64,000 nucleotides of DNA from Candidatus Gastranaerophilales bacterium (GTDB lineage Bacteria; Cyanobacteriota; Vampirovibrionia; Gastranaerophilales; Gastranaerophilaceae), in contig CALUYE010000002.1 of the NCBI GenBank assembly GCA_944324945.1, forward strand, positions 248,001 through 312,000. Direction: 5' to 3'. The stretch's first letter is position 1, and every line of letters starts with the position of its first letter. The position numbers and the translations under genes were made by a program. Below are positions 17,824-26,877 of the stretch, in pieces. The notes under the pieces were generated by a model, which saw nothing but the letters and a program-made list of their open reading frames with translations, searched no databases and was not told the origin of the DNA.

Positions 17824-18585
17824 ATGGAAAAGATTAGCCAAACATCGATACACAGACCCCATGCAACAAGCAATAAAAACATCAAAATAAAAAAAATAAA
17901 GGTTACATACGATTCACCAAAAGAGAAAGCTCTTGTTCGAAAAACAACAGAAAAAGCAACCCATGATATACCTTATACATATACTGTTGCAGTGATAAAA
18001 AGACCTGTTGCAAAAAGCAAAGTTGATTCCTTAAACATAACTAATTTGAAATCTATATCAAACAATTCCTTAAGAGGTGAAACTTTATCTTCAAAGAAAA
18101 ACAGATGGGCAATCAAAAAATTAAGAAGATACGGGATTGAAAGCGTTATTGATTTAAGAGAAAAATATACAAGCGAAAAATATCCGCAAATGTGTAAATC
18201 GGAAGGCTTGAAATATTACAATTTTCCTATCGATTCACATTCCATTAGTGATGATGAGATAATCAGAAATTTTCCCGTAATGTTTAAAGTAATGAATGAC
18301 GGAAGATATTATATTTCTTGCGCTCAAGGGCTGCATAGGACAGATATAGCGCTTGCGCTAAATTACATTTTCAACCCGAAAGTGCAAGATGTGCCAATTA
18401 TGATTGGGCACTATCACGATAATATGGATATGTCGGATATTGCAAGAAGAATTAACAGTATATCAAAAAAATTAAATCCCGAAAAATTAAAAGCTCTCGG
18501 CTGGGAGAAGGATGCCGAGGAAGAAATAACAAAAAGAAAATTAAAATTAGTAAAATCATTTTATGAAAACTATCCCAAAAAATAA
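17824..18585 (+). CDS. CX5R tyrosine/dual-specificity phosphatase-like protein B
   Basis: A 253-residue paralog of the preceding gene. The phosphatase loop is SCAQGLHRTDIALALNYIFNP (Cys about residue 167, Arg +6). ESVIDLREKY and LKYYNFPID correspond to the strands seen in the neighbour, and NSLRGETLSSKKNR to its start of domain. The start ATG 17824 is chosen because AAGGAAAA lies just upstream; the longer frame would begin at a GTG overlapping the previous stop. N-terminal 60 residues are basic. Both phosphatases end with the same kind of Trp-containing helix (LGWEKDAEEEI here, NWGWQDYEEYE there). Confidence 0.75.
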   Translation: MEKISQTSIHRPHATSNKNIKIKKIKVTYDSPKEKALVRKTTEKATHDIPYTYTVAVIKRPVAKSKVDSLNITNLKSISNNSLRGETLSSKKNRWAIKKLRRYGIESVIDLREKYTSEKYPQMCKSEGLKYYNFPIDSHSISDDEIIRNFPVMFKVMNDGRYYISCAQGLHRTDIALALNYIFNPKVQDVPIMIGHYHDNMDMSDIARRINSISKKLNPEKLKALGWEKDAEEEITKRKLKLVKSFYENYPKK

Positions 18586-18617
18586 AAATACGACCCTTCT
18601 TTAAAGGCCGTATTTTT
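18584..18617. terminator. bidirectional terminator
   Basis: AAAAATACG (18584-18592) pairs with CGTATTTTT (18609-18617), with further inner pairing CCTT/AAGG. It lies between the convergent phosphatase B gene and rpsR. Confidence 0.7.
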
Positions 18618-18631
18618 ATTTTAAAAGCGAA

Positions 18632-18865
18632 TTAGTTTTCAAAAACGTATGCCAATAAACCTGCTTCTCTTGCTTTTTTAACGGCATTTGAAAGCATTCT
18701 TTGATGTTTAGCGCAAGTTCCTGTTATTCTTCTTGGAAGAATTTTGCCTGCTTCAGATAAAAATCTTTTTAATTTAGAAACATCTTTAAAATCTAAATTG
18801 TCGATTTTATCATTGCAAAAAGCGCAATTTTTCTTCTTTTTAACATCTTTTAAGTCTTTTGCCAT
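18632..18865 (-). CDS. rpsR: 30S ribosomal protein S18
   Basis: A 77-residue protein of normal length. It has a zinc-type CAFCNDKID opening after a Lys-rich tail ([12 protein letters not shown]), [30 protein letters not shown], and the family's C-terminal helix ([13 protein letters not shown]). Last gene of the conserved rpsF-ssb-rpsR cluster. The two Cys pairs (CAFC and TCAKH) suggest a zinc-binding form. Confidence 0.97.
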   Translation of the reverse strand: MAKDLKDVKKKKNCAFCNDKIDNLDFKDVSKLKRFLSEAGKILPRRITGTCAKHQRMLSNAVKKAREAGLLAYVFEN

Positions 18866-18905
18866 TTTAAATTTTTTCCTTTTCTAGTTTACGACCAATC
18901 CCTTT

Positions 18906-19313
18906 TTAAAACGGGATTTCATCTTCATCGATTAAATCCTGAGCAACCGTATCATCAGGTTCAAAAGAAACAATATTATCACTGTTTGCATCCTGATTTT
19001 GCGGCATCGGATTTTGTGAAGCACTTATTTTTTCAATGTTATTTGCATTTATTTCATAAACTCTTTTGTCGTTTCCGTTTGGAAGCTTAAAAGAATTAAT
19101 TTGTAATTTGCCTTCAACCGCTACCATATCATTTTGAGACAGAGTTGAAGCGGCTTTATCGGCCAATTGTCCGTACGCTACAACGCGAACAAGAGTTTGA
19201 TTTGCCTGATCTATATCTAAGCTGAAGCCTACGACAGGCATATCATTTTGAGTAAATCTTTTTTCGGGCGCCTTTGTTATAACACCCGTTACAAAAGCTT
19301 TTGCTAAAGTCAT
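18906..19313 (-). CDS. ssb: single-stranded DNA-binding protein
   Basis: A 135-residue SSB. The OB fold occupies about residues 1-100 (KAFVTGVITKAPEKRFTQND, VVAYGQLADKAASTLSQNDMVAVEGKLQ). An Asn/Gln-rich linker follows, and the acidic tip ends DEDEIPF, the partner-binding C-terminus. It lies between rpsF (adjacent, stop and start touching) and rpsR. Confidence 0.95.
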   Translation of the reverse strand: MTLAKAFVTGVITKAPEKRFTQNDMPVVGFSLDIDQANQTLVRVVAYGQLADKAASTLSQNDMVAVEGKLQINSFKLPNGNDKRVYEINANNIEKISASQNPMPQNQDANSDNIVSFEPDDTVAQDLIDEDEIPF

Positions 19314-19604
19314 TTATGCGCATTCCTTTGATGTAAACATAATACGAATGATAGAATCTGTTAATCTTAATTGTCTTTTTAATTCAACAACTTTAGACCC
19401 GTCAAGTTCAATAACTTGATCTACCATAAAACCATCGGTAAAACCGCCGATTTCATAGGATAATTTTTTTCTACCCATTTTATCGCATCCGACAACGCTG
19501 CCGCCAAGATTTTTGATTATTTCTTCAACTTTTGCAACAACTTTATCGGCTTCTTCAGTGTCCAAATTCGGTTTGATTATTGTAAATAAATCGTATTTTT
19601 TCAT
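19314..19604 (-). CDS. rpsF: 30S ribosomal protein S6
   Basis: A 96-residue protein with the S6 ferredoxin-like fold: YDLFTIIKPNLDTEEADKVVAKVEEIIKNLGG, GRKKLSYEIGGFTDGFM and LKRQLRLTDSIIRIMFTSKE. Strong ribosome binding site AAAAGGAGAA upstream. First gene of rpsF-ssb-rpsR; a TATAAT box is present on the minus strand at 19622-19627, so the transcript would have only a short leader. Confidence 0.96.
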   Translation of the reverse strand: MKKYDLFTIIKPNLDTEEADKVVAKVEEIIKNLGGSVVGCDKMGRKKLSYEIGGFTDGFMVDQVIELDGSKVVELKRQLRLTDSIIRIMFTSKECA

Positions 19605-19701
19605 TTCTTCTCCTTTTGGTGATTATAATATGAAAAAATCGTAACATAAACAATATTTTCAAACAAGAAAAATTTTCATTTGTTAGCAATTGTAAAGAAT
19701 T

Positions 19702-20496
19702 TTAAGAATAATATATTCCCGAAAATACATGTTTTGCGCTACCCTGCATATAAACGCAGTTATCTTCTTTATAATCAATGTTTAATACACCACCCGGTAA
19801 TACAACATCGCATACACTATTAATTAAACCTTTTTTTACCCCCGCAACAACGCTTGCACATGCTCCCGTGCCGCAAGCAAGGGTTATTCCACAGCCTCTT
19901 TCCCAGACATTCATTTTTATTCTGTTGTTTGAAATTATATTTACAAATTCAACATTTGTTTTTTCGGGAAAAATCGGATTTAATTCAATATCTGAACCTT
20001 TATGCAGTGCTAATTCTTTTGAATCTTCATCGGTATATATAACACAGTGAGGATTTCCCATAGAAACCGCAAAAGCATTATATCCCAATATTTCAAAATC
20101 TTGAGGAGTATTACTGTTAATCGGTATTTTTGATGCTTCAAAGACAGGTTCACCCATATTTACAACAACATTACCGTTATCTAAAATTTCAACAAATTTC
20201 ACCCCTGCAAGAGTTTCGATTGAAAAAGAGTTTTTATCAATTATATTGTGGTTCTTAACGAATTTTGCAAAACACCTGATGCCGTTTCCACACATTTGCG
20301 CAATTGAACCGTCAGAATTGAAAAATTTCCATCCGATATCGGCACAATCTGATTCTGTCGGACAAAAAAGACCGTCAGCACCTATGCCAAAATTTCTATC
20401 ACACATTTTTATTGCAAGATCACTTGAAGCTATATTATCATTTAAGATAATAAAATCATTACCAAGTCCCTGCCATTTTTCAAATTTGATTTCCAT
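19702..20496 (-). CDS. dapF: diaminopimelate epimerase
   Basis: A 264-residue enzyme converting LL- to meso-diaminopimelate for lysine and peptidoglycan. Both catalytic cysteines are visible: MCGNGIRCFAKF (about residues 69-80) and LACGTGACASVVAG (about 207-220). The opening FEKWQGLGNDFIILND and GNPHCVIYTDE are also family-typical. Length is normal. It follows the M20 peptidase gene by 8 bases, at the end of a TPR-trpS-peptidase-dapF gene row. Confidence 0.96.
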   Translation of the reverse strand: MEIKFEKWQGLGNDFIILNDNIASSDLAIKMCDRNFGIGADGLFCPTESDCADIGWKFFNSDGSIAQMCGNGIRCFAKFVKNHNIIDKNSFSIETLAGVKFVEILDNGNVVVNMGEPVFEASKIPINSNTPQDFEILGYNAFAVSMGNPHCVIYTDEDSKELALHKGSDIELNPIFPEKTNVEFVNIISNNRIKMNVWERGCGITLACGTGACASVVAGVKKGLINSVCDVVLPGGVLNIDYKEDNCVYMQGSAKHVFSGIYYS

Positions 20497-20504
20497 AAAA
20501 CACC

Positions 20505-21725
20505 TTATTTATTATATTCCAAAAATATTTCCTTAATAAATTCATACCCTTTATTAAGGCTTTCTATTTCCATTCTCTCGTTTGGAGAATGCATGGATTC
20601 AATATTTGCAACACCTACCAAAACAGGCATAAATTTAGCATTGTATTTATTTACTTTATTTGCATAAATATGTGTCTCAGCGCCCGCATGGAAGGGTTGA
20701 ACATTGACTTTTAAATTAATCTTTTTACCGACACTTTTTGCAATATTGCACATTGTCTCATTCAAAGATTTTTCAAAAGGAAGCATGTGAATTTCCGTTT
20801 TAAGCGTTGCATTAGCAAATTCACCATATTTTTTATTGAATTTATCTATTCTTTTTTGAAATTTATTTATCAATTCTTCTTCATATTTTCTAACAGAGCT
20901 TCTAAGCGAATAATGCGCATAAGCTTTTGTATTTATTACATTATCCGCGCATAGTGAAATTAAAGTTTTGGAATAAGGCTTATCAATTTCCTTTTTATCA
21001 AGAAGGCGTTCAATTCCGATATCCGTAGCACCGGCAACAATTGAACCCAGGTTGCAAGAAGTTATCGTAAAACCGTTTTCGACCTTATAAACCCCGTTTG
21101 GCAGTTTTGAAACAAGGTCAGCAATTAATTTTGCCGCATTGTAGCGCTTTTTATCCTGAATATCGTTTCCACTGTGTCCGCCTAATTTTGTCGTAACTTC
21201 AATATCAAGTTTTGTGTATCCTGCACCTGCAATTTCAAAGTTACCAAGCGAATCAGAATCTAAAACAAGCACATTTTCGCTTTCCAGTTGCGAAAAATCA
21301 ACATTGTTAATTCCTGACATATCTGTTTCTTCATCACGCGTTAAAACAATTTCAAGCCCGCCATGTTTAATATCCGGGTTATGCGCTAAATACATTGCTA
21401 AATACAAAGCAACACTAACCCCTGCCTTATCATCAGCACCAAGCGTACGGGTCTTATCGGTTTCGATATATTTTTTATCGTCGCTATATTTGATATTTAC
21501 AGGTGAAGAATTACCGACAACATCCATGTGAGCAGACAACAACAAAGGTTTTTTGGAAGTATCGTTTGCGGGAATTTTGATAATTAAATTTTGATAATTA
21601 TCATAATAAGCGTTAATTCCATTGTTGTAAGTATATTCTTTTATTTTCTCCGATACATTGTATTCTCCAAGGCTTGGAGAAGGAATTTTTGCCAATTCTT
21701 CAAATAATTCTATTATTTCCATCAT
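20505..21725 (-). CDS. M20 family metallopeptidase (tripeptidase T-like)
   Basis: A 406-residue zinc-dependent exopeptidase of the PepT/M20B type. Metal ligands and catalytic residues are in order: SAHMDVVGN (His and Asp), LGADDKAG (bridging Asp), TRDEETDMSG (catalytic Glu, ligand Glu), LVLDSDS and PFHAGAETH towards the C-terminus. A dimerisation domain lies about residues 195-310. Likely role: release of N-terminal residues from small peptides in the cytosol. A start at the second Met (21722) is equally possible. It lies 8 bases after trpS. Confidence 0.88.
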   Translation of the reverse strand: MMEIIELFEELAKIPSPSLGEYNVSEKIKEYTYNNGINAYYDNYQNLIIKIPANDTSKKPLLLSAHMDVVGNSSPVNIKYSDDKKYIETDKTRTLGADDKAGVSVALYLAMYLAHNPDIKHGGLEIVLTRDEETDMSGINNVDFSQLESENVLVLDSDSLGNFEIAGAGYTKLDIEVTTKLGGHSGNDIQDKKRYNAAKLIADLVSKLPNGVYKVENGFTITSCNLGSIVAGATDIGIERLLDKKEIDKPYSKTLISLCADNVINTKAYAHYSLRSSVRKYEEELINKFQKRIDKFNKKYGEFANATLKTEIHMLPFEKSLNETMCNIAKSVGKKINLKVNVQPFHAGAETHIYANKVNKYNAKFMPVLVGVANIESMHSPNERMEIESLNKGYEFIKEIFLEYNK

Positions 21726-21733
21726 AAACTCCT

Positions 21734-22750
21734 TTAATGATACATTTTAACGGCTTCTAAAACACCGTTCATTACAATCTGCGCTTCAATTTTAGCCTTT
21801 TTAGACCCTTCTATTATAACATCTTTTATGTAATTTGAATCTTTTTGAAGCTCCAATCTTTTTTCTCTTATGGGAGCAAGAGTTTGATTTACTTTATTTG
21901 CAAGCATTTTTTTACATTGTGCGCAGCCTATTTTAGCATTTTTACAATCGCAACATATTTGATTTACTTCTTCATTAGAACCAAATATTTTCCAATAATC
22001 AAATATTACTTCGCAATTATCAGGGCTTCCCTTATCATCTTTTCTTATTCTATTTCTATCCGTTATACCTGTATTAATTTTCTTTTGCGTAATTTCTTCA
22101 CTGTCTGAAATTTTAATATCGTTATTAAAAGATTTACCCATTTTATTACCGTCAAGCCCCTTAAGTAAAGGGATTTTGGTTAATTTAGGCGCGGGTTCAT
22201 TAAAATAATCCGTTTTATAGATATTATTAAATCTTCTTGCAATATCTCTTGTTAATTCAACATGAGCTACCTGATCAATCCCGACCGGAACAAAATCGGC
22301 GTTAAATGACAATATATCGGCCGTCATTAAAACAGGATAACCAAATAAACCGTATGAAAGATTAGACATATTTTCTTGCCTGTCCTTCATGATTTTAGCT
22401 AAATCTTTAAGCGTCGGATCACGCTCAACCCAGTTTTGAGGAGTAATCATGGATAAATAAATATGTAAACACGCAGTTTGCGGCACCATTGATTGAAGAT
22501 ATATAACCGATTTTTCAGGATCAAGTCCGCATGCAAGCCAATCAAGCGCTACATCTTCAACATTTTGCCCGATATCATTTGTATCGTTATATTTTGTTGT
22601 AAGCGCGTGCCAGTCGGCAATAAAATAAAAACAATCAAATTCATCCTGAAGATTAACCCAATTTTTTAATACACCGAAATAATGCCCAAGATGCAGCTTG
22701 CCTGTCGGGCGCATACCTGATACAATTCTTTTTTTTAAATCATTAGTCAT
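21734..22750 (-). CDS. trpS: tryptophanyl-tRNA synthetase
   Basis: A 338-residue class I synthetase that charges tRNA-Trp. The HIGH box is HLGHYFG (about residues 17-23), with SGMRPTGKL in front. The KMSKS box is GNKMGKSFNN (about 197-206). FYFIADWHALTT and MTADILSFNADFVPVGIDQVAHVELTRDI are the tryptophan/ATP pocket regions. Four Cys in CCDCKNAKIGCAQC about residue 273 may bind metal. Start ATG 22750 is chosen because GAGGAG lies upstream; the 22768 frame start has no site. It overlaps the upstream TPR gene by 8 bases. Confidence 0.95.
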   Translation of the reverse strand: MTNDLKKRIVSGMRPTGKLHLGHYFGVLKNWVNLQDEFDCFYFIADWHALTTKYNDTNDIGQNVEDVALDWLACGLDPEKSVIYLQSMVPQTACLHIYLSMITPQNWVERDPTLKDLAKIMKDRQENMSNLSYGLFGYPVLMTADILSFNADFVPVGIDQVAHVELTRDIARRFNNIYKTDYFNEPAPKLTKIPLLKGLDGNKMGKSFNNDIKISDSEEITQKKINTGITDRNRIRKDDKGSPDNCEVIFDYWKIFGSNEEVNQICCDCKNAKIGCAQCKKMLANKVNQTLAPIREKRLELQKDSNYIKDVIIEGSKKAKIEAQIVMNGVLEAVKMYH

Positions 22751-24530
22751 TGTTGTTAATCTCCTCAACTAAATCAAGCGCTTCCTTATAATCATCAAAA
22801 ATCATTAAAGCCTGCCTTAGATGCTCAAGCGCCTCTTTCTTTTTATTGCATTTCATCTCGCATCTTGCAAGATTGGTTAACAAAATATGATTATCAGGGT
22901 ATTTTAGCGCTAATTTGAAAAATATACCCATGGCATTTTCGTATTCATTATCTTTCATATAACAAACACCAAGCATATTCATACTTTCATCATCGCTTGT
23001 TGTTTGAATTGCATCAAGCAAAAATTCTTTTGCGGTTGAATATTTACCAAGCGTGAAATACAATTTTGCAATATGCATTTTAGCTAAAAAGTTACTTGAA
23101 TCAATTGAAAGCGCCTTTTTAAGGTAATCCATAGCAGAATCATAATCCCTCTCAAGCATTAATAAATAACCGTAATATGCTAAACAGTCTGCATTATTGC
23201 TATCAAGCTCAAGGCATCTTTTAAAAGCTTCTTTTGCTTCGTCAAGATTAGATAACATCATGTTTGCAACCCCAAGTGAATAATGAAATTCTGCAACATC
23301 ATCTTCAAGATTGATTGCTTCTTGCATTTCATCAACTGCCCATTCATAACAATTCATTTTTAAATATAAAACACCCAAGTCTTTATGCGCATAAGGGTTG
23401 TTGGGTTCTAAGATAATACATTTTTTAAACATCTCTTTTGCATTATCAAAATCTTTCATCTCGAAATAATCATAAGCAAGATTATAATACACTTCAACAT
23501 CAATTTTGCCCCTGTTTATAAGGGTAGTAAATGTTTCTATTGATTCTTCATAAGAACCTAATTTCCTTAAAAGCGTGCCTCTCTTTTTGGTTAAATCAAT
23601 ATTTTTTTGATCCATATCCAAAAGAAAATTAACGTTTTCAAGGGCTTTTGAATACTCTCCCGTGTTATCAAGCGCTTCGATATATGAAGTGCGGTATTGG
23701 ATGTTGTTTGGATAAACAAGAACAAGATTTTCATACATATTTTTGGCAAGTTCAAATTCACCCGCGTTCAGTGCGCAATTAGCAAGGGTTGAAAGCATTG
23801 TAATTGACGGTTCAAGTTTATATGATTCTTGGAAATAAGATAAAGCTCTTTTAAAATCTTTTTTTGATTGGTACAAAATACCAAGATTATATAAAGTTAA
23901 AGAATTTTTTGAATCGATTTCATAAGCAGCATCCAAAACACCGAGCGCATTTGAATAATCGTTTATATTCATATAACAAACAGCTAAACTGTTTGCAATT
24001 GAAAGATTTTGAGGATTTAATTCAAAAGCTTTTGATAAATATTCAATGGATTTTTGATTATCCTTTTTAAGCATAAAGCAAGTTGCAAGAATATAATAAA
24101 GAGAATAATCAGGCTCAATTTGAGGATTATTAAGCGCACGAAGAGCAATTTCTGCAGCGTTATCGATTTGCGCAAATTCAATATAAATCATTGCCATACT
24201 TTTATAAACATCAAGAAAATCGGGTCTTATTTTAAGAACTTCTTCAAATTTTTCAATTGATTTTTCCTTGTTCCCAATTCGATTGTAGCAATTTGCAAGA
24301 TAGAATAAAGATGTTGCATCGCTTTTATCTAAGTTTATTACATGTTCAAAAGCGACAATAGCCCCGTTTGGATTTTCAAGATTAACTTCGCAAAGCCCCA
24401 AGTTTTTCCAGGCTTCAATGTTTTTTTCATCAACGGATAAAATGTTTGATAAAATTTCTTTTGCGCCTGAAAAATCTTCGCTGTTTATTAAATCAAGCGC
24501 CTTGTTTATGTTCGACTCCAAATTTTCCAT
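22743..24530 (-). CDS. tetratricopeptide-repeat protein
   Basis: A 595-residue protein built almost wholly of TPR units: roughly sixteen 34-residue repeats with the W/L-G-Y-A-F-A-P pattern (for example AWKNLGLCEVNLENP, AYYGYLLMLERDYDSAM, LNPQNLS). No signal peptide, membrane segment or catalytic domain is visible, so it is a cytosolic scaffold for protein contacts. The start chosen is ATG 24530; an upstream in-frame TTG at 24548 overlaps the -10 box. With TATAAT at 24537-24542 the mRNA appears leaderless. First gene of TPR-trpS-pepT-dapF; its partner is unknown. Confidence 0.85.
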   Translation of the reverse strand: MENLESNINKALDLINSEDFSGAKEILSNILSVDEKNIEAWKNLGLCEVNLENPNGAIVAFEHVINLDKSDATSLFYLANCYNRIGNKEKSIEKFEEVLKIRPDFLDVYKSMAMIYIEFAQIDNAAEIALRALNNPQIEPDYSLYYILATCFMLKKDNQKSIEYLSKAFELNPQNLSIANSLAVCYMNINDYSNALGVLDAAYEIDSKNSLTLYNLGILYQSKKDFKRALSYFQESYKLEPSITMLSTLANCALNAGEFELAKNMYENLVLVYPNNIQYRTSYIEALDNTGEYSKALENVNFLLDMDQKNIDLTKKRGTLLRKLGSYEESIETFTTLINRGKIDVEVYYNLAYDYFEMKDFDNAKEMFKKCIILEPNNPYAHKDLGVLYLKMNCYEWAVDEMQEAINLEDDVAEFHYSLGVANMMLSNLDEAKEAFKRCLELDSNNADCLAYYGYLLMLERDYDSAMDYLKKALSIDSSNFLAKMHIAKLYFTLGKYSTAKEFLLDAIQTTSDDESMNMLGVCYMKDNEYENAMGIFFKLALKYPDNHILLTNLARCEMKCNKKKEALEHLRQALMIFDDYKEALDLVEEINNND

Positions 24531-24536
24531 AAGATT

Positions 24537-24566
24537 ATTATAAGTCAAAAATTAATATTTTAACAA
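24537..24566 (-). promoter_or_regulatory. promoter of the TPR-trpS row, leaderless
   Basis: On the minus strand TTGTTA (24566-24561), an 18-base spacer and TATAAT (24542-24537) lie six bases before ATG 24530. Confidence 0.6.
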
Positions 24567-24650
24567 TTGTAAATATTTTTAATTAAATAAAAATATTTAA
24601 CAAAAAAAATACTTTATTAAAGTAGATGTTTTAGAATTGGAAAAAGTATA

Positions 24651-24815
24651 ATGAAAGAAAAAACGGAAAAATTTTTTGAGGAAGATTTGTATTCAAATTA
24701 TGAAATTTTGGAATTTGAATACAATAAACACGCTCTTGAAAATTTAGCAAAAAAAATCAAATTTAAAGACTTGATTAAATCAAGAAATTCAAAGTTTGCT
24801 TATGGAAGATATTAA
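24651..24815 (+). CDS. small hypothetical protein (54 aa)
   Basis: A 54-codon open frame starting MKEKTEKFFEEDLYSNYE and ending SKFAYGRY. It is charged, probably helical, without Cys or signal peptide. It is the only coding candidate in the 24.55-24.81 kb gap and ends overlapping the stop of the convergent MFS gene by 4 bases. The ribosome binding site is poor (GGAAAAAG). Composition resembles real small proteins of this genome, but it could be spurious. Confidence 0.45.
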   Translation: MKEKTEKFFEEDLYSNYEILEFEYNKHALENLAKKIKFKDLIKSRNSKFAYGRY

Positions 24816-26020
24816 TTTTTTTGCAGATTATTTCTATAAGAATACGGAAACAGTGCAATTAAAAATAACACCAAGAAAATCAACAGCGCGTTGAATAACC
24901 CGAAAATATCATAAAGATATTTGAATATGAGCAAAAACAAAAACGAAGCAAAATCCCCGAGAAACGAGTTTGTTGAAGATGTTGTTGCGCGGTTTATATT
25001 TCTTGTATTTTTATGAATAAGAGAAATAGTATAAATACTAAATACAAGAAAAAATAAAACCGCAAAACAGGAAAACGTAATACTAAAAAAGCTAAACAAG
25101 GCATTTTTTAATTTATATGCTTCAAATAATAAAATAAAAGACAAAATAACAAAAATATAACTTATTAAAACAAGATATTTTGAATACAATTTTGAAATTA
25201 AATCGGCAACTTTGCCGGCCAAACTTCTCAAAAGCTGATTTATAACATTTGTTAATCCATACAAAAACACAGGAGCAGAACTGATTTTTAACAACGGCTG
25301 AAAATTCCACACAAGCACGCTTGTAATACCCGTGAGCATAGCGGAATAATAAGCGTAAAAATTTATTTTTTTATTTCTTAAAATCGATAATATACTTATT
25401 TTAATATGATTAAACCAATCTTTATTAACACTTGCACTTTTTTTAAATTCAATTTTTGGCAAAAATAAAATTACAATAATGGAAAATATTTGAGCAATTA
25501 ATTCAAAAGTAAATAAAACCTTAAAACCGAAATATTTATAAAATACAACCCCCAAAATGCAGCTTATTGCAGAGCCTAAAGAAGTATAAAAAGCAAAATC
25601 ACCGTATGAAGATATCATTTTATTTTCATTTTTTCTTTGATTAAGCCACTCATAAATATAACTATCCACATTTCCCTTATAGAAGGCTTTTGATAACCCG
25701 TATAATATTTCGCCCGCTAAAATTATCCAAAAACCTCTAAAAAACAACCATAAAACAACCCTTAGGGCATATAAAACATAAGAAAAAACTATTATTGATT
25801 TTTTTGAAAATAAATCCCCGAAATACCCCATTGGGATTTTAGCTGCTAAACATGCAATATTAAAAATGCTTTGAAATAAGATAAAATCCTTAAAAGTTAA
25901 CCCGTTTGCAAGATAAAACAAAAAAGAAACAGGCATAATAAATCTTTGATATTGTAAAAAAGAACCTAAATACAATATTTTAAGAGGAAAAATGTCGATG
26001 TTTTTAATCTTTTTTATCAA
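24812..26020 (-). CDS. major facilitator superfamily transporter
   Basis: A 402-residue integral membrane protein with about twelve hydrophobic segments. The MFS motif A-like loop between helices 2 and 3 reads GYFGDLFSKKS (about residues 65-75), and KAFYKGNVDSYIYEWL corresponds to the helix 4-5 region. A long cytosolic loop lies near residues 190-215. It overlaps the upstream nucleosidase gene by 17 bases, so the two are translationally coupled. The coupling suggests a nucleobase, nucleoside or thio-sugar cargo, but the cargo cannot be read from sequence. Confidence 0.85.
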   Translation of the reverse strand: MIKKIKNIDIFPLKILYLGSFLQYQRFIMPVSFLFYLANGLTFKDFILFQSIFNIACLAAKIPMGYFGDLFSKKSIIVFSYVLYALRVVLWLFFRGFWIILAGEILYGLSKAFYKGNVDSYIYEWLNQRKNENKMISSYGDFAFYTSLGSAISCILGVVFYKYFGFKVLFTFELIAQIFSIIVILFLPKIEFKKSASVNKDWFNHIKISILSILRNKKINFYAYYSAMLTGITSVLVWNFQPLLKISSAPVFLYGLTNVINQLLRSLAGKVADLISKLYSKYLVLISYIFVILSFILLFEAYKLKNALFSFFSITFSCFAVLFFLVFSIYTISLIHKNTRNINRATTSSTNSFLGDFASFLFLLIFKYLYDIFGLFNALLIFLVLFLIALFPYSYRNNLQKN

Positions 26021-26807
26021 GCTTTAACCTCTTTAAATCAATATCATTCAATACATCATATAATATTTTTGCGCTGAATTGCGCAATATCTTTTTCGTTT
26101 GTTTCGTATTTTTTTGCATCGTCCGATAAGCTATCGCAAATAACCCTCAAAACAACGCAGGGAATATTGTTAAAATCAGCCGCCTTTATAACGGCAGCAC
26201 TTTCCATATCGCAAGCAATTGCACTAAATTGGGAATTTATTTTATTTTTCTCATTTAAAGAAGCAATAAATTTATCCCCCGTTGCAATAATTCCTTTTGA
26301 AATATTTACATATTTATATTTTTCTTTAATTTTATTTTCTATAATTTTGCCCAACTCATTATTGCAATAATAAATGCTTGGAATATTTTTATTTTTTTCG
26401 CCCGAAACATAACCTTTCAAATAACCAAAAGCTGAAATATCATAATCATATTGCATCGCACCGAGCGCAATAATTAAATCCTTCTGATTTAAGTTTTTTG
26501 ATAAAGCACCCGAAATTCCAATATTTATCACATAACCGGGTTTATATTTATCAATCAAAAATTGCACGCCAAGAGCGCTTTTAATTTTGCCGACACCGAC
26601 ACTTGCAACAACAACATCATTTTTTGCAATTTTTCCTTTATATATATCAAGACCATTGATTTTATCAATTTTTTTATTTTCAAGCGCATGCACTATATAA
26701 TCAATCTCGCAATCCATAGCGCCCACAATCAATGCATCAAGCGCATATACCTTTAAATTAACGCCAAAAATAAATAAACAAAATAAAATAAATAACAGTC
26801 TTTTCAA
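26004..26807 (-). CDS. MTA/SAH nucleosidase-like protein with a signal peptide
   Basis: A 267-residue purine nucleoside phosphorylase/MTAN-superfamily enzyme. Key blocks are VGAMDCEIDYI (catalytic-acid Glu position), VVVASVGVGKIKSA, YVINIGISGAL, CDMESAAVIKAA (ribose contact) and VICDSLSDDA (catalytic Asp). The family cleaves the glycosidic bond of methylthioadenosine, S-adenosylhomocysteine or 5'-deoxyadenosine. Unlike normal cytosolic members, it has about 22 residues of clear signal peptide (KRLLFILFCLFIFG, ending VYA), implying export. Translation starts at TTG with GAGG 9 bases upstream. Coupled to the MFS gene. Confidence 0.85.
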   Translation of the reverse strand: MKRLLFILFCLFIFGVNLKVYALDALIVGAMDCEIDYIVHALENKKIDKINGLDIYKGKIAKNDVVVASVGVGKIKSALGVQFLIDKYKPGYVINIGISGALSKNLNQKDLIIALGAMQYDYDISAFGYLKGYVSGEKNKNIPSIYYCNNELGKIIENKIKEKYKYVNISKGIIATGDKFIASLNEKNKINSQFSAIACDMESAAVIKAADFNNIPCVVLRVICDSLSDDAKKYETNEKDIAQFSAKILYDVLNDIDLKRLKLDKKD

Positions 26808-26877
26808 AAATTTTCCTCAAAATAAGTCCACACACCATGGTAAAACACAAGTTAATTTGAGTCAAATCCTAACCCTT

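Noticed and set aside
22743-22768. Upstream start of trpS at 22768
   Set aside because: It would lie fully inside the end of the TPR gene and contains the GAGGAG that serves ATG 22750.
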